This document shows positions 1 through 8,080 of a DNA stretch of 50,250 bases, piece after piece. The stretch's first letter is position 1; each line of letters opens with the position of its first letter. The translations under genes were made by a program, and so were the position numbers. The notes under the pieces were generated by a model. That model did not search any database, had not been told where the DNA came from, and saw only the letters and a list, made by a program, of their open reading frames with translations. Source of the stretch: an uncultured Prevotella sp. (GTDB lineage Bacteria > Bacteroidota > Bacteroidia > Bacteroidales > Bacteroidaceae); contig CAMOEW010000008.1 of assembly GCA_946612625.1 (NCBI GenBank), positions 1-50,250 on the forward strand, written 5' to 3'.

Positions 1-260
1 GCATCCAGCGCATCGGCCTTACGTTGCTTGCCATCAGGAGCCTCGAATTTGAAGTCGTGAGTGATACTCACGAGTTGGATGCCGTCTGTGTTTAACTTCT
101 TTTTCAGCCAACGCCAGTAGTTTCCTGCCTTTACATAATCCTCCTCATCGTTGATGGCCCGCACAATGTCTGTTGCCGAAAACCACCATTTGTTGTGTTC
201 TTCGTCCCAGACGGCCCGTACCTCACGGTCGTTAAAAAAACGGATAGACTTTTTGCTCAT
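1..260 (-). CDS. Bro-N domain protein, N-terminal part only
   Basis: An open frame starts with ATG at 260 and runs off the left edge (86 complete codons). The translation begins MSKKSIRFFNDREVRAVWD and contains WWFSATDIVRAI, then NYWRWLKKK and a DGKQRKADALD-like segment. This matches the Bro-N domain (baculovirus BRO / phage antirepressor / DinD-like group), which often binds DNA and is common in prophages and genomic islands. There is no clear ribosome-binding site, which is usual for this phylum. The C-terminal domain, which would separate an antirepressor from a DinD-like protein, is outside the window. Family assignment is from recalled sequence style and is fairly secure; the function is not known. 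Confidence 0.72.
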   Translation of the reverse strand, partial: MSKKSIRFFNDREVRAVWDEEHNKWWFSATDIVRAINDEEDYVKAGNYWRWLKKKLNTDGIQLVSITHDFKFEAPDGKQRKADALD

Positions 261-300
261 GCCATTGCTATGTTAATAATATTACATAATACTCGTTTTG

Positions 301-422
301 TCATTTCATGTTCTTGAACTCCTTCCACTCGCCGTTCGACCTTGTCGCTCCATACTTGGAGAACCCTCGTCCTCTTTGGGGTATTGCTTGATGAGATATT
401 GTTGTAATGCTTGTTCTGTCAT
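301..422 (-). pseudogene. Decayed start of an AlbA_2/Schlafen-like ATP-binding protein gene
   Basis: From ATG at 422 the frame reads MTEQALQQYLIKQYPKEDE and is then lost. A neighbouring frame continues with GEWKEFKNMK before a stop at 301. As I recall, Bacteroidetes AlbA_2-type (putative DNA-binding/ATP-binding) proteins begin with a similar 'EQ..QYL...YP.E...EWKEFKN.K' stretch, so this looks like a frameshifted and truncated 5' end. A TAACTTTG -7 box (431-438, minus strand) still sits 8 nt upstream of the ATG. The uninterrupted version from this ATG is only 38 codons and is unlikely to be functional. The family assignment is tentative. Confidence 0.45.
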
Positions 423-472
423 ATCGTTTGCAAAGTTAATCAATTAATCCTAAATAGCGATTTTTTCTTTTG

Positions 473-2698
473 CTAATGCATCAACTCCTCCCAAGTCGCG
501 AACCAAGGTTTTGTTCTATTCTTGCCACGTCTGAGTCCTGATAAACGAGTATAGTCTTGAGATTGGTTGGTGTCGAAAGTATAGACCAGATAATAGTCAT
601 GCCCCAGGTTCTCAAATCCTTTCTTTTGCAAAGACTCCTTAGACATAAAGCGCGGGCCTGTGCCTTTCAGCTTATACAATGTTCCCGACGTGCCGTTATG
701 CAGCATGACATACCGTGCGTTCAGGGCGCGTGGTGGTAGTGTTATGGCACCGGCATCTTCTCCCGTTCGCAGGTAGCACAGTCCCAACTCCTTCATCTTT
801 TCCAACTTTTCCTTAACAGCAAAGTTGACCAATACCACTTCATCCGGATTTTGATAAGTCAAGCCATGTTGAGGTGCCACATTCTTATATAGATAGGTTT
901 TCATCCGGCTCCGCTTCAGCCATTCAGCTATCTGCTCTTTTAATACTTGCTCACTACTGTTAGGGTCAATATTTATTTCATCCGACGGCCTTAACGGAAA
1001 AGCACCGATACCTATCGTTTTAGTTGACTGATAGTAACGTGAACTTTCCAATTCTTCTCGCGTGTAGTTACCAGGAAATAGAACATAGCCGCCAATGACT
1101 TCGCGTTTGGGCTTTTGGTTGGAGGGTTCGACATAATAGATAGCATCACGGTAGCGGTGCATTTGGTCGATGGCATCGCTCGGTGGAATGTCCATATCGT
1201 CTGGATGGGTGTCGCTGATACGATATTTGGCATCGAAGAGGAATGTGTACTGGATGTCTCGCTGCCGTTTGGTCAGCCGAAGCACGATGTCTGGCCGTTG
1301 TTTCGTCGTGAAAGTCTTGGTTCCTTTTATGGCTGAGTCTATTTTTCCGTCATCCTCTTTTACTGGTGCATTATACATCACAGAAGCCAATTCCACGTTG
1401 TCCTCCGTCCGCAAGAAAGTGAGTTCCGAGTGAGTGCCCCAGTTCAAATCTCGGACAAATTGCGGGGTCATGCTCTTTCCCTTATATTGAGCTATAGCCT
1501 TGTCACCCAGCAGATCAGACACAATGTTCTTTACCTTCAAGAAGCACCATATCTCATAAAGCGTGGCAATGTCCTTAGTTTCAAGCTTGTTGATGTCTTC
1601 CTCCAGTTCATAACCGCATTGCAACTCTATCCATTTCTGGTAAATTGTCCGATAGTTGGAAGCCTTCTTCATGACCAGCGAGTCTTGCGCGAAGCCTTTG
1701 AAAACTCCTATGCTTCGGAAAAACGGGTGACTTGTCAACCGTTGCAGTTCCTCGCCCATATCATGTAGCCTTGTTTCCATCAGTCTCGATTTAGACGCAG
1801 CGTTTCGTATATGCTGGCTGACGGTATTGAACCGCTGAAGTGTCTGTAACATTACAAATTTCAGGAAACGGTTCTCTACGGTGTCATTGGTGTGGCAGAG
1901 TTCGCGAGACTTATAAAGATGATGCGGATCGCTCTTGAATTCGTAATACTCGTTTTCTATCTCTTGATCTATCCATCTCAATCGCTCGCAACGCTCATAT
2001 ACCACTCTATCGTGCAACCTCCGGCGAGGAGAATTGATAATCTGACGGCAGGCCTTCGTAATATCCGAGAAACAGACTTGGAATATCTGCCACCAAATCA
2101 AGTCTGTCGATTCGCCACCGTTGGTCTGAAAATTGATGTAGGTCTCACGCATGAATGCAAACGACAGCATGCTATATTCCTGCTCAATGTCATGGATAAT
2201 CCTTTTCATGTCAGTGCGGTAGTCCATTTTGTAGCTCAGTACCTCTGTGGTAAACCGCATCGTCTTCGCCACTCCGTTTTTCTTGTATTGAAGGCTGATG
2301 TCTGTTTTTCCCACCTGATTACCAAATCTTACTGCACCAAACAGCAGATTGCCGTCACTGCTCAACTGCGCATCTTTCGCCACATTAGAGAACATCAATG
2401 ACATATCGCTCACACCTTTTTCTCCTTGTATAAGTACAGGATACTGTGTGTTCTCAAAGAACAAGGCTTCGCGAGTCAACTGTTTGCTTTCCGCCTCGTT
2501 TCCATTGAACACAAAGAAAGTGTCTGCCTGCGAAGTGACATATTCTGCCATGAGTTTCTCATCGTCTCTTGCCACACGCAGGTTTTCCATCGCCCTCTGT
2601 ATGCGGTTGATGGCTTTATCGCATGAGAAACGTATCCTTACATCCCCATTCTTGACCTCAAAGTTGAATATGACTCCTCTACCTGCCATTATGCCCAA
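473..2698 (-). CDS. McrC-like restriction subunit with DUF2357 / PD-(D/E)XK nuclease
   Basis: This 741-residue protein is the probable DNA-cutting subunit of the restriction system. A PD-(D/E)XK nuclease core can be read: E382 (YEIWCFL), D470 (RPDIVLRL), D489-A-K491 (FLFDAKYR) and a following QMHRY motif near 512. The upstream half (about 1-380) is mostly helical and resembles DUF2357 proteins, which accompany McrB-type motors. The start overlaps the end of the mcrB-like gene by 10 bp, so the two are probably translationally coupled; a second in-frame ATG three codons on (MAGRG) is also possible. It is the last gene of the leftward operon. In McrBC enzymes McrC supplies the nuclease and stimulates the McrB GTPase; the same division of labour is inferred here. 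Confidence 0.85.
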   Translation of the reverse strand: MGIMAGRGVIFNFEVKNGDVRIRFSCDKAINRIQRAMENLRVARDDEKLMAEYVTSQADTFFVFNGNEAESKQLTREALFFENTQYPVLIQGEKGVSDMSLMFSNVAKDAQLSSDGNLLFGAVRFGNQVGKTDISLQYKKNGVAKTMRFTTEVLSYKMDYRTDMKRIIHDIEQEYSMLSFAFMRETYINFQTNGGESTDLIWWQIFQVCFSDITKACRQIINSPRRRLHDRVVYERCERLRWIDQEIENEYYEFKSDPHHLYKSRELCHTNDTVENRFLKFVMLQTLQRFNTVSQHIRNAASKSRLMETRLHDMGEELQRLTSHPFFRSIGVFKGFAQDSLVMKKASNYRTIYQKWIELQCGYELEEDINKLETKDIATLYEIWCFLKVKNIVSDLLGDKAIAQYKGKSMTPQFVRDLNWGTHSELTFLRTEDNVELASVMYNAPVKEDDGKIDSAIKGTKTFTTKQRPDIVLRLTKRQRDIQYTFLFDAKYRISDTHPDDMDIPPSDAIDQMHRYRDAIYYVEPSNQKPKREVIGGYVLFPGNYTREELESSRYYQSTKTIGIGAFPLRPSDEINIDPNSSEQVLKEQIAEWLKRSRMKTYLYKNVAPQHGLTYQNPDEVVLVNFAVKEKLEKMKELGLCYLRTGEDAGAITLPPRALNARYVMLHNGTSGTLYKLKGTGPRFMSKESLQKKGFENLGHDYYLVYTFDTNQSQDYTRLSGLRRGKNRTKPWFATWEELMH

Positions 2699-4482
2699 TA
2701 GGAAACAAAGTGTTCGTGCCTTAGCGTGCGATACATGACGCTGATTTTCTTCTCTGTAGCAGAATCCTGACCAATGTGCTTTCTCACTATTGCACGCAGG
2801 CAGTTCAGCAGATTGATGCCGTCTTCACCGTCATCAGTGATACTGTCAATATCTATGGATGCAATCCGAGGGTCATTGTCATCAATAGCCAGTCGGCTGT
2901 CATCACCCTCTATGCGTGAGAGGATTTTCATCAGCGTAAACTCGTCCAAGGCATTTTCTATGCTAAACTCATCACCGGCGAAGTCACGACTTGCAGCAAC
3001 ATAGAGCATCGCTTCATTGGCGGCTCGGTATCCTAACTGGAATGGTGTCCCCTCAAACAGGTTATTGACATCTTTCAGATAGTTGATGATGCTTGGGCCG
3101 TCTATTTTTTCTCTGACTTCCGATGCGTGCTGAGGGCGCTTCACAAGCAGTTCGTTTTTGTCAGTCAACAACGGGAACTGCTCGCTTTCGCCAGACAAGA
3201 ACTTGTCGTAGTCCACCCCATTCATTTCTATCGACATAGCTCGATCCAGCACCTTACGCGAGAACGAGAAAGTGGTCTCATCCATATTCACTGTACCAAT
3301 CACCATCAAGTTTGGAGGCAGCGTAAGTCCTTGCTCTGCAAACTGCACGGCAAGCGGATTAGACTCCGTGTGATGAGCCTCGCCTAACAGATGTTTCAGC
3401 ATATCTTCGCAAGCCTCTTTACCAAACTTCTTGAATGGTTTGATGATAGGGTCTGTAACATAATTATCGTCCTTATCAGTAGAGCGACTTTCGATGGCAC
3501 TCAGGAATTCGGCAAAGTATTCCTCCACAGGTGCCAGGTTCATCTCGTCCAAACAGAGGAAATAAGGTGTATCAATATGTTGCCAAGCCTTTACGACGAA
3601 CTCCACAAAAGTAGTAAACTCGTACTTCTTTGAGATATTAGAGTAGAAGCCCACTACGTCCATTGAGTTGTGCCAGTTAGGCTTCACTTGTATCAGTTCG
3701 AAGTTCTCTGGCCTGTTGTCCTTCCATCGGTCCTCATCGTGCTCATACTGCTGCGTAGTGGTTGCCTGCGCCAACTTTCTGACAATGCGGCTTTTACCTG
3801 TACCCGAGATGCCAGCCAAAAGCATAAAAGGCTTTGTGCGGAGAGCCGCAAGGAAATTGTTAGATTTCATATAGTCACTATTGTTGTTATTATCTTTTAC
3901 ACCTATAACTGAAGGAAAATTGAAATGAAATGGCCATTTGTATTTTTTAGTATCTATTTCAACATCCTGTTCAAATTTTATGTAACCATCATCTTTTGCA
4001 AACATTGCTGCGGTTGCACTATTCATCTTAAAATGATAGCCTTCATTCAAATAAAACCAACCAGCCCAATAAGTATTATCAGCAGTCTTTACTATATAGA
4101 CGATAAGGGGGTTACCAACCTCATCATAACTTTCATCGGGAAAACCAGTTCTTTCCGTCTTCCAAATTTCAACTCGATTACTTTCTCTAGTACCAATCTT
4201 TTGACTGGCAATACAAAAAGAGGCATCTCTCCTCTGGTAAATGACTATAGTTTGCTCTTCATCACCTAAAGAAAGACTTTTTACCTGAAGCTCCCATCTC
4301 GGTCCTTTTGCTCCCATTGAAGTCTCAGGCCCTAAAAATGAATACATCATTTCTCTTGTAACACCTTTAGTAGAAATGTCAATATATCCTTGACCTCCAC
4401 CACCTTCTACACCTCCTTGACCGGAAATATTTTTAAAGTCTGCTTGAGACAATTTTCGGAATATTAAACTATCTGCTTTCAT
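2689..4482 (-). CDS. McrB-like AAA+ NTPase, restriction motor subunit
   Basis: This 597-residue AAA+ protein has Walker A GISGTGKS at 224-231, a Walker B/LCLDEMNLAPVE motif and the McrB-type sensor GTVNMDETT followed by an arginine-rich 'SRKVLDRA' segment. The GTxNxDxT pattern is characteristic of the McrB branch, which hydrolyses GTP to translocate on DNA. Residues 1-190 form a separate N-terminal region rich in beta-type sequence. By analogy with McrB it may recognise the DNA target, but I do not recognise its family. It overlaps the D12 methylase gene by 4 bp (ATGA) and the nuclease gene by 10 bp. Association with two methylases suggests it restricts unmodified DNA, unlike E. coli McrBC, which attacks methylated DNA. 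Confidence 0.86.
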   Translation of the reverse strand: MKADSLIFRKLSQADFKNISGQGGVEGGGGQGYIDISTKGVTREMMYSFLGPETSMGAKGPRWELQVKSLSLGDEEQTIVIYQRRDASFCIASQKIGTRESNRVEIWKTERTGFPDESYDEVGNPLIVYIVKTADNTYWAGWFYLNEGYHFKMNSATAAMFAKDDGYIKFEQDVEIDTKKYKWPFHFNFPSVIGVKDNNNNSDYMKSNNFLAALRTKPFMLLAGISGTGKSRIVRKLAQATTTQQYEHDEDRWKDNRPENFELIQVKPNWHNSMDVVGFYSNISKKYEFTTFVEFVVKAWQHIDTPYFLCLDEMNLAPVEEYFAEFLSAIESRSTDKDDNYVTDPIIKPFKKFGKEACEDMLKHLLGEAHHTESNPLAVQFAEQGLTLPPNLMVIGTVNMDETTFSFSRKVLDRAMSIEMNGVDYDKFLSGESEQFPLLTDKNELLVKRPQHASEVREKIDGPSIINYLKDVNNLFEGTPFQLGYRAANEAMLYVAASRDFAGDEFSIENALDEFTLMKILSRIEGDDSRLAIDDNDPRIASIDIDSITDDGEDGINLLNCLRAIVRKHIGQDSATEKKISVMYRTLRHEHFVSYWA

Positions 4483-5534
4483 ACATTCTTATTTAAATAG
4501 ATTAAATATTCTGTTAATTCCAATTCCTTTTTACTATTGTTGCTACGAAAACGTTTATATTTAATCTTATTTAATTCAACATTTCCGTATTGTCGAAGGA
4601 AAGCCATTAAATCATCTATTGGCAACAATCCATCTTCACTATAACTTATAAATATGTCCCGACAATTAATATTCCTGATTATCAAATCAAAGGCATTACG
4701 AATCCGAACTTTAGAGCAAAAGTTTGAATATTGGTCACGCCAAGGTCGTAAGCCACTTTCTCCAATTGCTTCTGGTTCGTCTTCACGGGCTAGCGTTTCC
4801 AAAATATGATAATTTGCGGCATACTGTCGTTTGATATATGGAGGATCAATATAGCAGACATCACCTGTCAGCAATGGTGCCAATTTTTCAGCATAGCCTC
4901 TTCTTATCTCATGTCCTTCCGTGTTGTCATTTTCTTCAAATACAGACGGGCTTAAAAGTATTGGTTCTGTAGAACGTTGAACGAAATGGGACAAATAATG
5001 CCCGTAAGTACCTGCGATATTTGCGACGTCATTAGCCGCCATAATTAAATCATGTAACAATAAGGAATGCTCAACATCGCTAATCCGATTATTCTCATGC
5101 CATGCCTTTATTATTCGTCTAATAGAATCAATCTTCGAAGCATTTTCTGATGTAAAATACATACGTGATTTACACCCCACTGTCGGTCTGCCACTAGGTG
5201 AATACTCTTTTGTAAAAAATCCCAACTCTGGCTGACACTGATTTAGAAATTCAAGCACATTCTCATATGTATTATCATCAGAACCAACAAGTCCTTTCAA
5301 TCCATCAAATTTTGGTGCATGGTTTAACTTTAGATTAACTACAAGATGATGATACGAGTAGGTCATAATATCTGATGCGATGACCCTATAGCCCTCCCTT
5401 CTTAATGCAAGTGAAAATAATCCTGTCCCTGCCATCAAATCAATGACAGATGTTGCAGCAGGGCACTTCCTTCTAATTTTTTCAATCAATGTTGCTGCCA
5501 ATTTATCTTTGGAACCAATATATCTATATCCCAT
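4479..5534 (-). CDS. D12-class N6-adenine DNA methyltransferase
   Basis: This 351-residue protein carries the Dam/D12 (alpha-class) signature: RYIGSKDKL at the N-terminus, SAM-binding motif I DLMAGTGLF at 32-40, and catalytic IDPPY at 229-233 followed by KRQYAANYH. It should transfer a methyl group from SAM to adenine N6 in a specific sequence. The start overlaps the preceding methylase gene by 11 bp and the stop overlaps the mcrB-like gene by 4 bp. It is therefore one of two adenine methylases of different classes in the same operon, possibly one for each strand of an asymmetric site (inference). Base composition is more AT-rich than in the surrounding chromosome. Confidence 0.88.
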   Translation of the reverse strand: MGYRYIGSKDKLAATLIEKIRRKCPAATSVIDLMAGTGLFSLALRREGYRVIASDIMTYSYHHLVVNLKLNHAPKFDGLKGLVGSDDNTYENVLEFLNQCQPELGFFTKEYSPSGRPTVGCKSRMYFTSENASKIDSIRRIIKAWHENNRISDVEHSLLLHDLIMAANDVANIAGTYGHYLSHFVQRSTEPILLSPSVFEENDNTEGHEIRRGYAEKLAPLLTGDVCYIDPPYIKRQYAANYHILETLAREDEPEAIGESGLRPWRDQYSNFCSKVRIRNAFDLIIRNINCRDIFISYSEDGLLPIDDLMAFLRQYGNVELNKIKYKRFRSNNSKKELELTEYLIYLNKNV

Positions 5535-7242
5535 TTTGGAAAATATAATCTGAATTAATGTTTAATAATCTTCTAAAAGGAATCATCTGCTCAACCTGAC
5601 CTATTGTCTTAAATATGGTTTTATATTCCTTATAATCAAGATTATAAAGAAATGCAATATTCCTTTCAATCTCGGCATCAGCTTCAATCGATAATTCCTT
5701 TCCTTTCTTATAGTTACTTCTCACCAGCTCCGTAATTCTATTTAGTGCCGTTGTTGTCTGACTATTCTGAAAATCTAGTTTCGGGAAGGGAAGCGCATTG
5801 ACATCCTGTTGGCTCAAATATGGGTTTGATGTCCAACCAATACTGCCTTTCCTCTTAATGATTATATATGTAGTCAGCCTTGAACACAAAATTGCAGCTA
5901 TTACCTCTGCTGTAACTGATGGGTGAACAGCCTCCTTCGGTTTGACAATGTATACAACTTGATTGGTTAAGCTATTATTATAGTCAATGCCTGCTGTTAT
6001 TCCAACACCAGTCTTCCTAACAAGTACCTTCGGACCTTGATACAAAACAGAAGATTTGTAGTTAATCCCCCGTAGGCCTTGTCGTATAAATCTGTTAGAA
6101 GAAACAGTAAATCTACCTAAATCTTCTCCCGTAATTAATGACACACAGCCCTTCTCTTTTATAGTAGTGACAATGCTTGTATGGTTAGCAGAAGCAATAA
6201 CAACATCTGCTTTACAATGTGGACATGTTGTCACTAGTTTCTTGTTTCTTGGCATAGGAAACCAATTTTCACACATTGGGCATTGTAGAACATCTCCCTT
6301 CTTGGAGAGCTCAACACCACGTTTACAAGATGTGTACGTTTTTATCGTATCATACTTTTTGAGTTTATTTAATATAGGTAAATCCTCCTGACCAACATCT
6401 ACTATAAAACTAAAACCTGAGGCGATCATCTGTTTTGCAGAAACCTTAATGGACTTTTTCTTGACCATTGTATAAATGTCTGCTTCTCCAAATAAAATTG
6501 CCTTCTTCTCAGAGTTGCTTATATGGGAGCACGAGACATTATAACTCGTATTTGACGTCTTTATCCCATATATGATTGAAACCGCAAAGTTTACATTAGG
6601 AAAGAAACCTTCTCCAAGTCTTACAATTCCTTTTATTGTCGTATTTGTAAGTAGGATTTCACGTACCTTTTTATGTTCTTGACAATAGATGGAATCTGGA
6701 ACAATAATACCATAAACACCACCTTTTTTAAGATTAGAAATAATGGTTTCAATAAATAGATCGTAGATATCAAACTGACCTATTGCTGTTTTGAAATCAT
6801 GGGGCAAGGAGATATAATGGCTAATATCTGCTCCCCAAGGTGGATTGCTAACTATCAAATCAATACCATTAGGAATGTATTTCTGGATTAAAACATCCCA
6901 GCCTTTTGAAGGAATTGAATTGCCTAAAGGATAAAGTGCATCTGTATTGATGAATACACATTCCGAGTCTCTTTCTTCAAATCTATTCTTTGAATTGTTA
7001 ATAGCTCTTTTGTCAATATCGATGCCAATTAAATTGATGCTTTTTTTATGTGCCTTAGCAATTCTCTCTAAAGAATCTAAAAGTATTCCGTCACCTGTTG
7101 CAGGATCCAATGCCGTGATGAGAGCTTCGTTATTGCATAATGGTACAAGCAATTTTGCCAGCAAATCCGAGAGGACTTGCGGGGTGTAAAATGCTCCAAG
7201 CGCTTTTTTCCTTTCTTTACTATTTGATGAATAATCTACCAT
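5524..7242 (-). CDS. N6-adenine DNA methyltransferase with zinc ribbon and specificity domain
   Basis: This 572-residue gamma-class methylase has a GAFYTPQVLS start region, SAM motif I LDPATGDGI (45-53), the ribose-contact motif GIDIDKRA, and catalytic SNPPW at 132-136. After the catalytic domain there is a zinc ribbon, C321-x2-C324 and C340-x2-C343, set in a region that is probably the target-recognition part. The C-terminal ILCSRLTTYI...WTSNPYLSQQDV...LPFPK pattern resembles the TaqI-like C-terminal specificity domain. There is no nuclease motif, so it is a stand-alone methylase rather than a type IIG fusion. It lies 51 bp after the XRE regulator and overlaps the next methylase by 11 bp. 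Sampled lines are about 33-38 % GC, suggesting transfer. Confidence 0.87.
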   Translation of the reverse strand: MVDYSSNSKERKKALGAFYTPQVLSDLLAKLLVPLCNNEALITALDPATGDGILLDSLERIAKAHKKSINLIGIDIDKRAINNSKNRFEERDSECVFINTDALYPLGNSIPSKGWDVLIQKYIPNGIDLIVSNPPWGADISHYISLPHDFKTAIGQFDIYDLFIETIISNLKKGGVYGIIVPDSIYCQEHKKVREILLTNTTIKGIVRLGEGFFPNVNFAVSIIYGIKTSNTSYNVSCSHISNSEKKAILFGEADIYTMVKKKSIKVSAKQMIASGFSFIVDVGQEDLPILNKLKKYDTIKTYTSCKRGVELSKKGDVLQCPMCENWFPMPRNKKLVTTCPHCKADVVIASANHTSIVTTIKEKGCVSLITGEDLGRFTVSSNRFIRQGLRGINYKSSVLYQGPKVLVRKTGVGITAGIDYNNSLTNQVVYIVKPKEAVHPSVTAEVIAAILCSRLTTYIIIKRKGSIGWTSNPYLSQQDVNALPFPKLDFQNSQTTTALNRITELVRSNYKKGKELSIEADAEIERNIAFLYNLDYKEYKTIFKTIGQVEQMIPFRRLLNINSDYIFQNGI

Positions 7243-7293
7243 TGATGTATTACTTACGATGCACTAAATCCCTCAACTTGACCAGAGGGTTTC

Positions 7294-7518
7294 TTAGTCA
7301 TTAGCGTCTGTCAGCAAGTCCTTCATGTTAACGTTAAGAACTTTTGCAATCTTGTTTAATGTTTGAAGGTCGGGTTGTGATGCATTTGAGCACCATCGGC
7401 TTGTGGTTGTAGTGCTAACACCAAGTTGCTCTGCAAGCCATTTGCCCGTTTTCTTCTGTTCAACCAGTACAACCTTTAATCGATTCAAATCGTCCATCGT
7501 AATTTTATTTAAGTTCAA
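7294..7518 (-). CDS. XRE-family regulator of the restriction operon
   Basis: This 74-residue protein is almost entirely a helix-turn-helix domain: LVEQKKTGKWLAEQLGVSTTTTSRWCSN carries the turn, followed by PDLQTLNKIAKVLNVNMKDLL. It is the first gene of the operon, 51 bp before the first methylase. Small XRE proteins in this position (C-protein or repressor type) usually time methylase and nuclease expression on entry into a new host; that role is inferred. A strong promoter lies directly upstream and has a near-perfect T6-G-A6 inverted repeat between its two boxes, a possible autoregulatory operator. Confidence 0.85.
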   Translation of the reverse strand: MNLNKITMDDLNRLKVVLVEQKKTGKWLAEQLGVSTTTTSRWCSNASQPDLQTLNKIAKVLNVNMKDLLTDAND

Positions 7519-7520
7519 TG

Positions 7521-7552
7521 CAAAGGTATTAACATTTTTTGAAAAAACAAAA
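7521..7552 (-). promoter_or_regulatory. Promoter of the restriction operon with possible XRE operator
   Basis: On the minus strand TTTTG (7548-7552) is followed after 19 bp by TACCTTTG (7521-7528), an exact Bacteroidetes -33/-7 pair. Between them lies TTTTTTGAAAAAA (7535-7547), an inverted repeat that could bind the XRE protein. The operator role is inference. Confidence 0.75.
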
Positions 7553-8080
7553 CAAGCAATAGTTTTTTATGCTTTTATAACGATTTTATGCCTGTAGGAT
7601 TCTAAAATATCAAGCTCATTCATTCTAATTAATCACTTTTCCAAGTTCTTTTGCCTATATTCGTCTGTCAATTCTGTCACTTTATGCATTATCAGCACTA
7701 ACTGCATCATGTATTCAGACATCCTTGATTTCCTGTGGAATAGTAACGTCCGTAAACGATGCTAATTCTAAATTCTTTTGAAAATCAGCGTGTTACAAAT
7801 GGTCATAACCGGACATATTCTCTGTCATGCCCACATCAGCACGACGCTTAATCTCTATGTCCATCCGAATCTGGAACAAAAGAAATAGTGTATTAGTAAG
7901 ATGTTCAGAGTTCTAAAATTAAGGGATTTCTGGATTTCATTTGTTTGCCATCTCCTGACAAAATTTACTTTTCATTTCTTTAGTAAGTTCTGATTCGAGT
8001 CAGAATTTACTTTTCATTTCTTTAGTAAGTTTTGCGCCGGCATAAAGCAATTCCGCTGCACAATGATTATTGAAATTCGC
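7553..8080. other. Gene-poor junction between restriction operon and sbcC
   Basis: About 530 bp with no convincing gene. The longest sensible small frame is a 29-residue peptide on the minus strand (7633-7722, MSEYMMQLVLIMHKVTELTD...). It has no evident promoter and may be a remnant. Near the sbcC end there is a 28-bp direct repeat, annotated separately. The stretch looks like degraded sequence at the edge of an island. Confidence 0.6.
7962..8031. repeat. 28-bp direct repeat pair around a near-palindrome
   Basis: The same 28 bases, beginning AATTTACTTTTC and ending TTTAGTAAGTT, occur at 7962-7989 and 8004-8031. The 14 bases between them, CTGATTCGAGTCAG, form a near-palindrome. Each copy also has short inverted ends (TTACT...AGTAA). 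It could be a duplicated insertion scar or a recombination site; nothing here decides between them. Confidence 0.8.
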
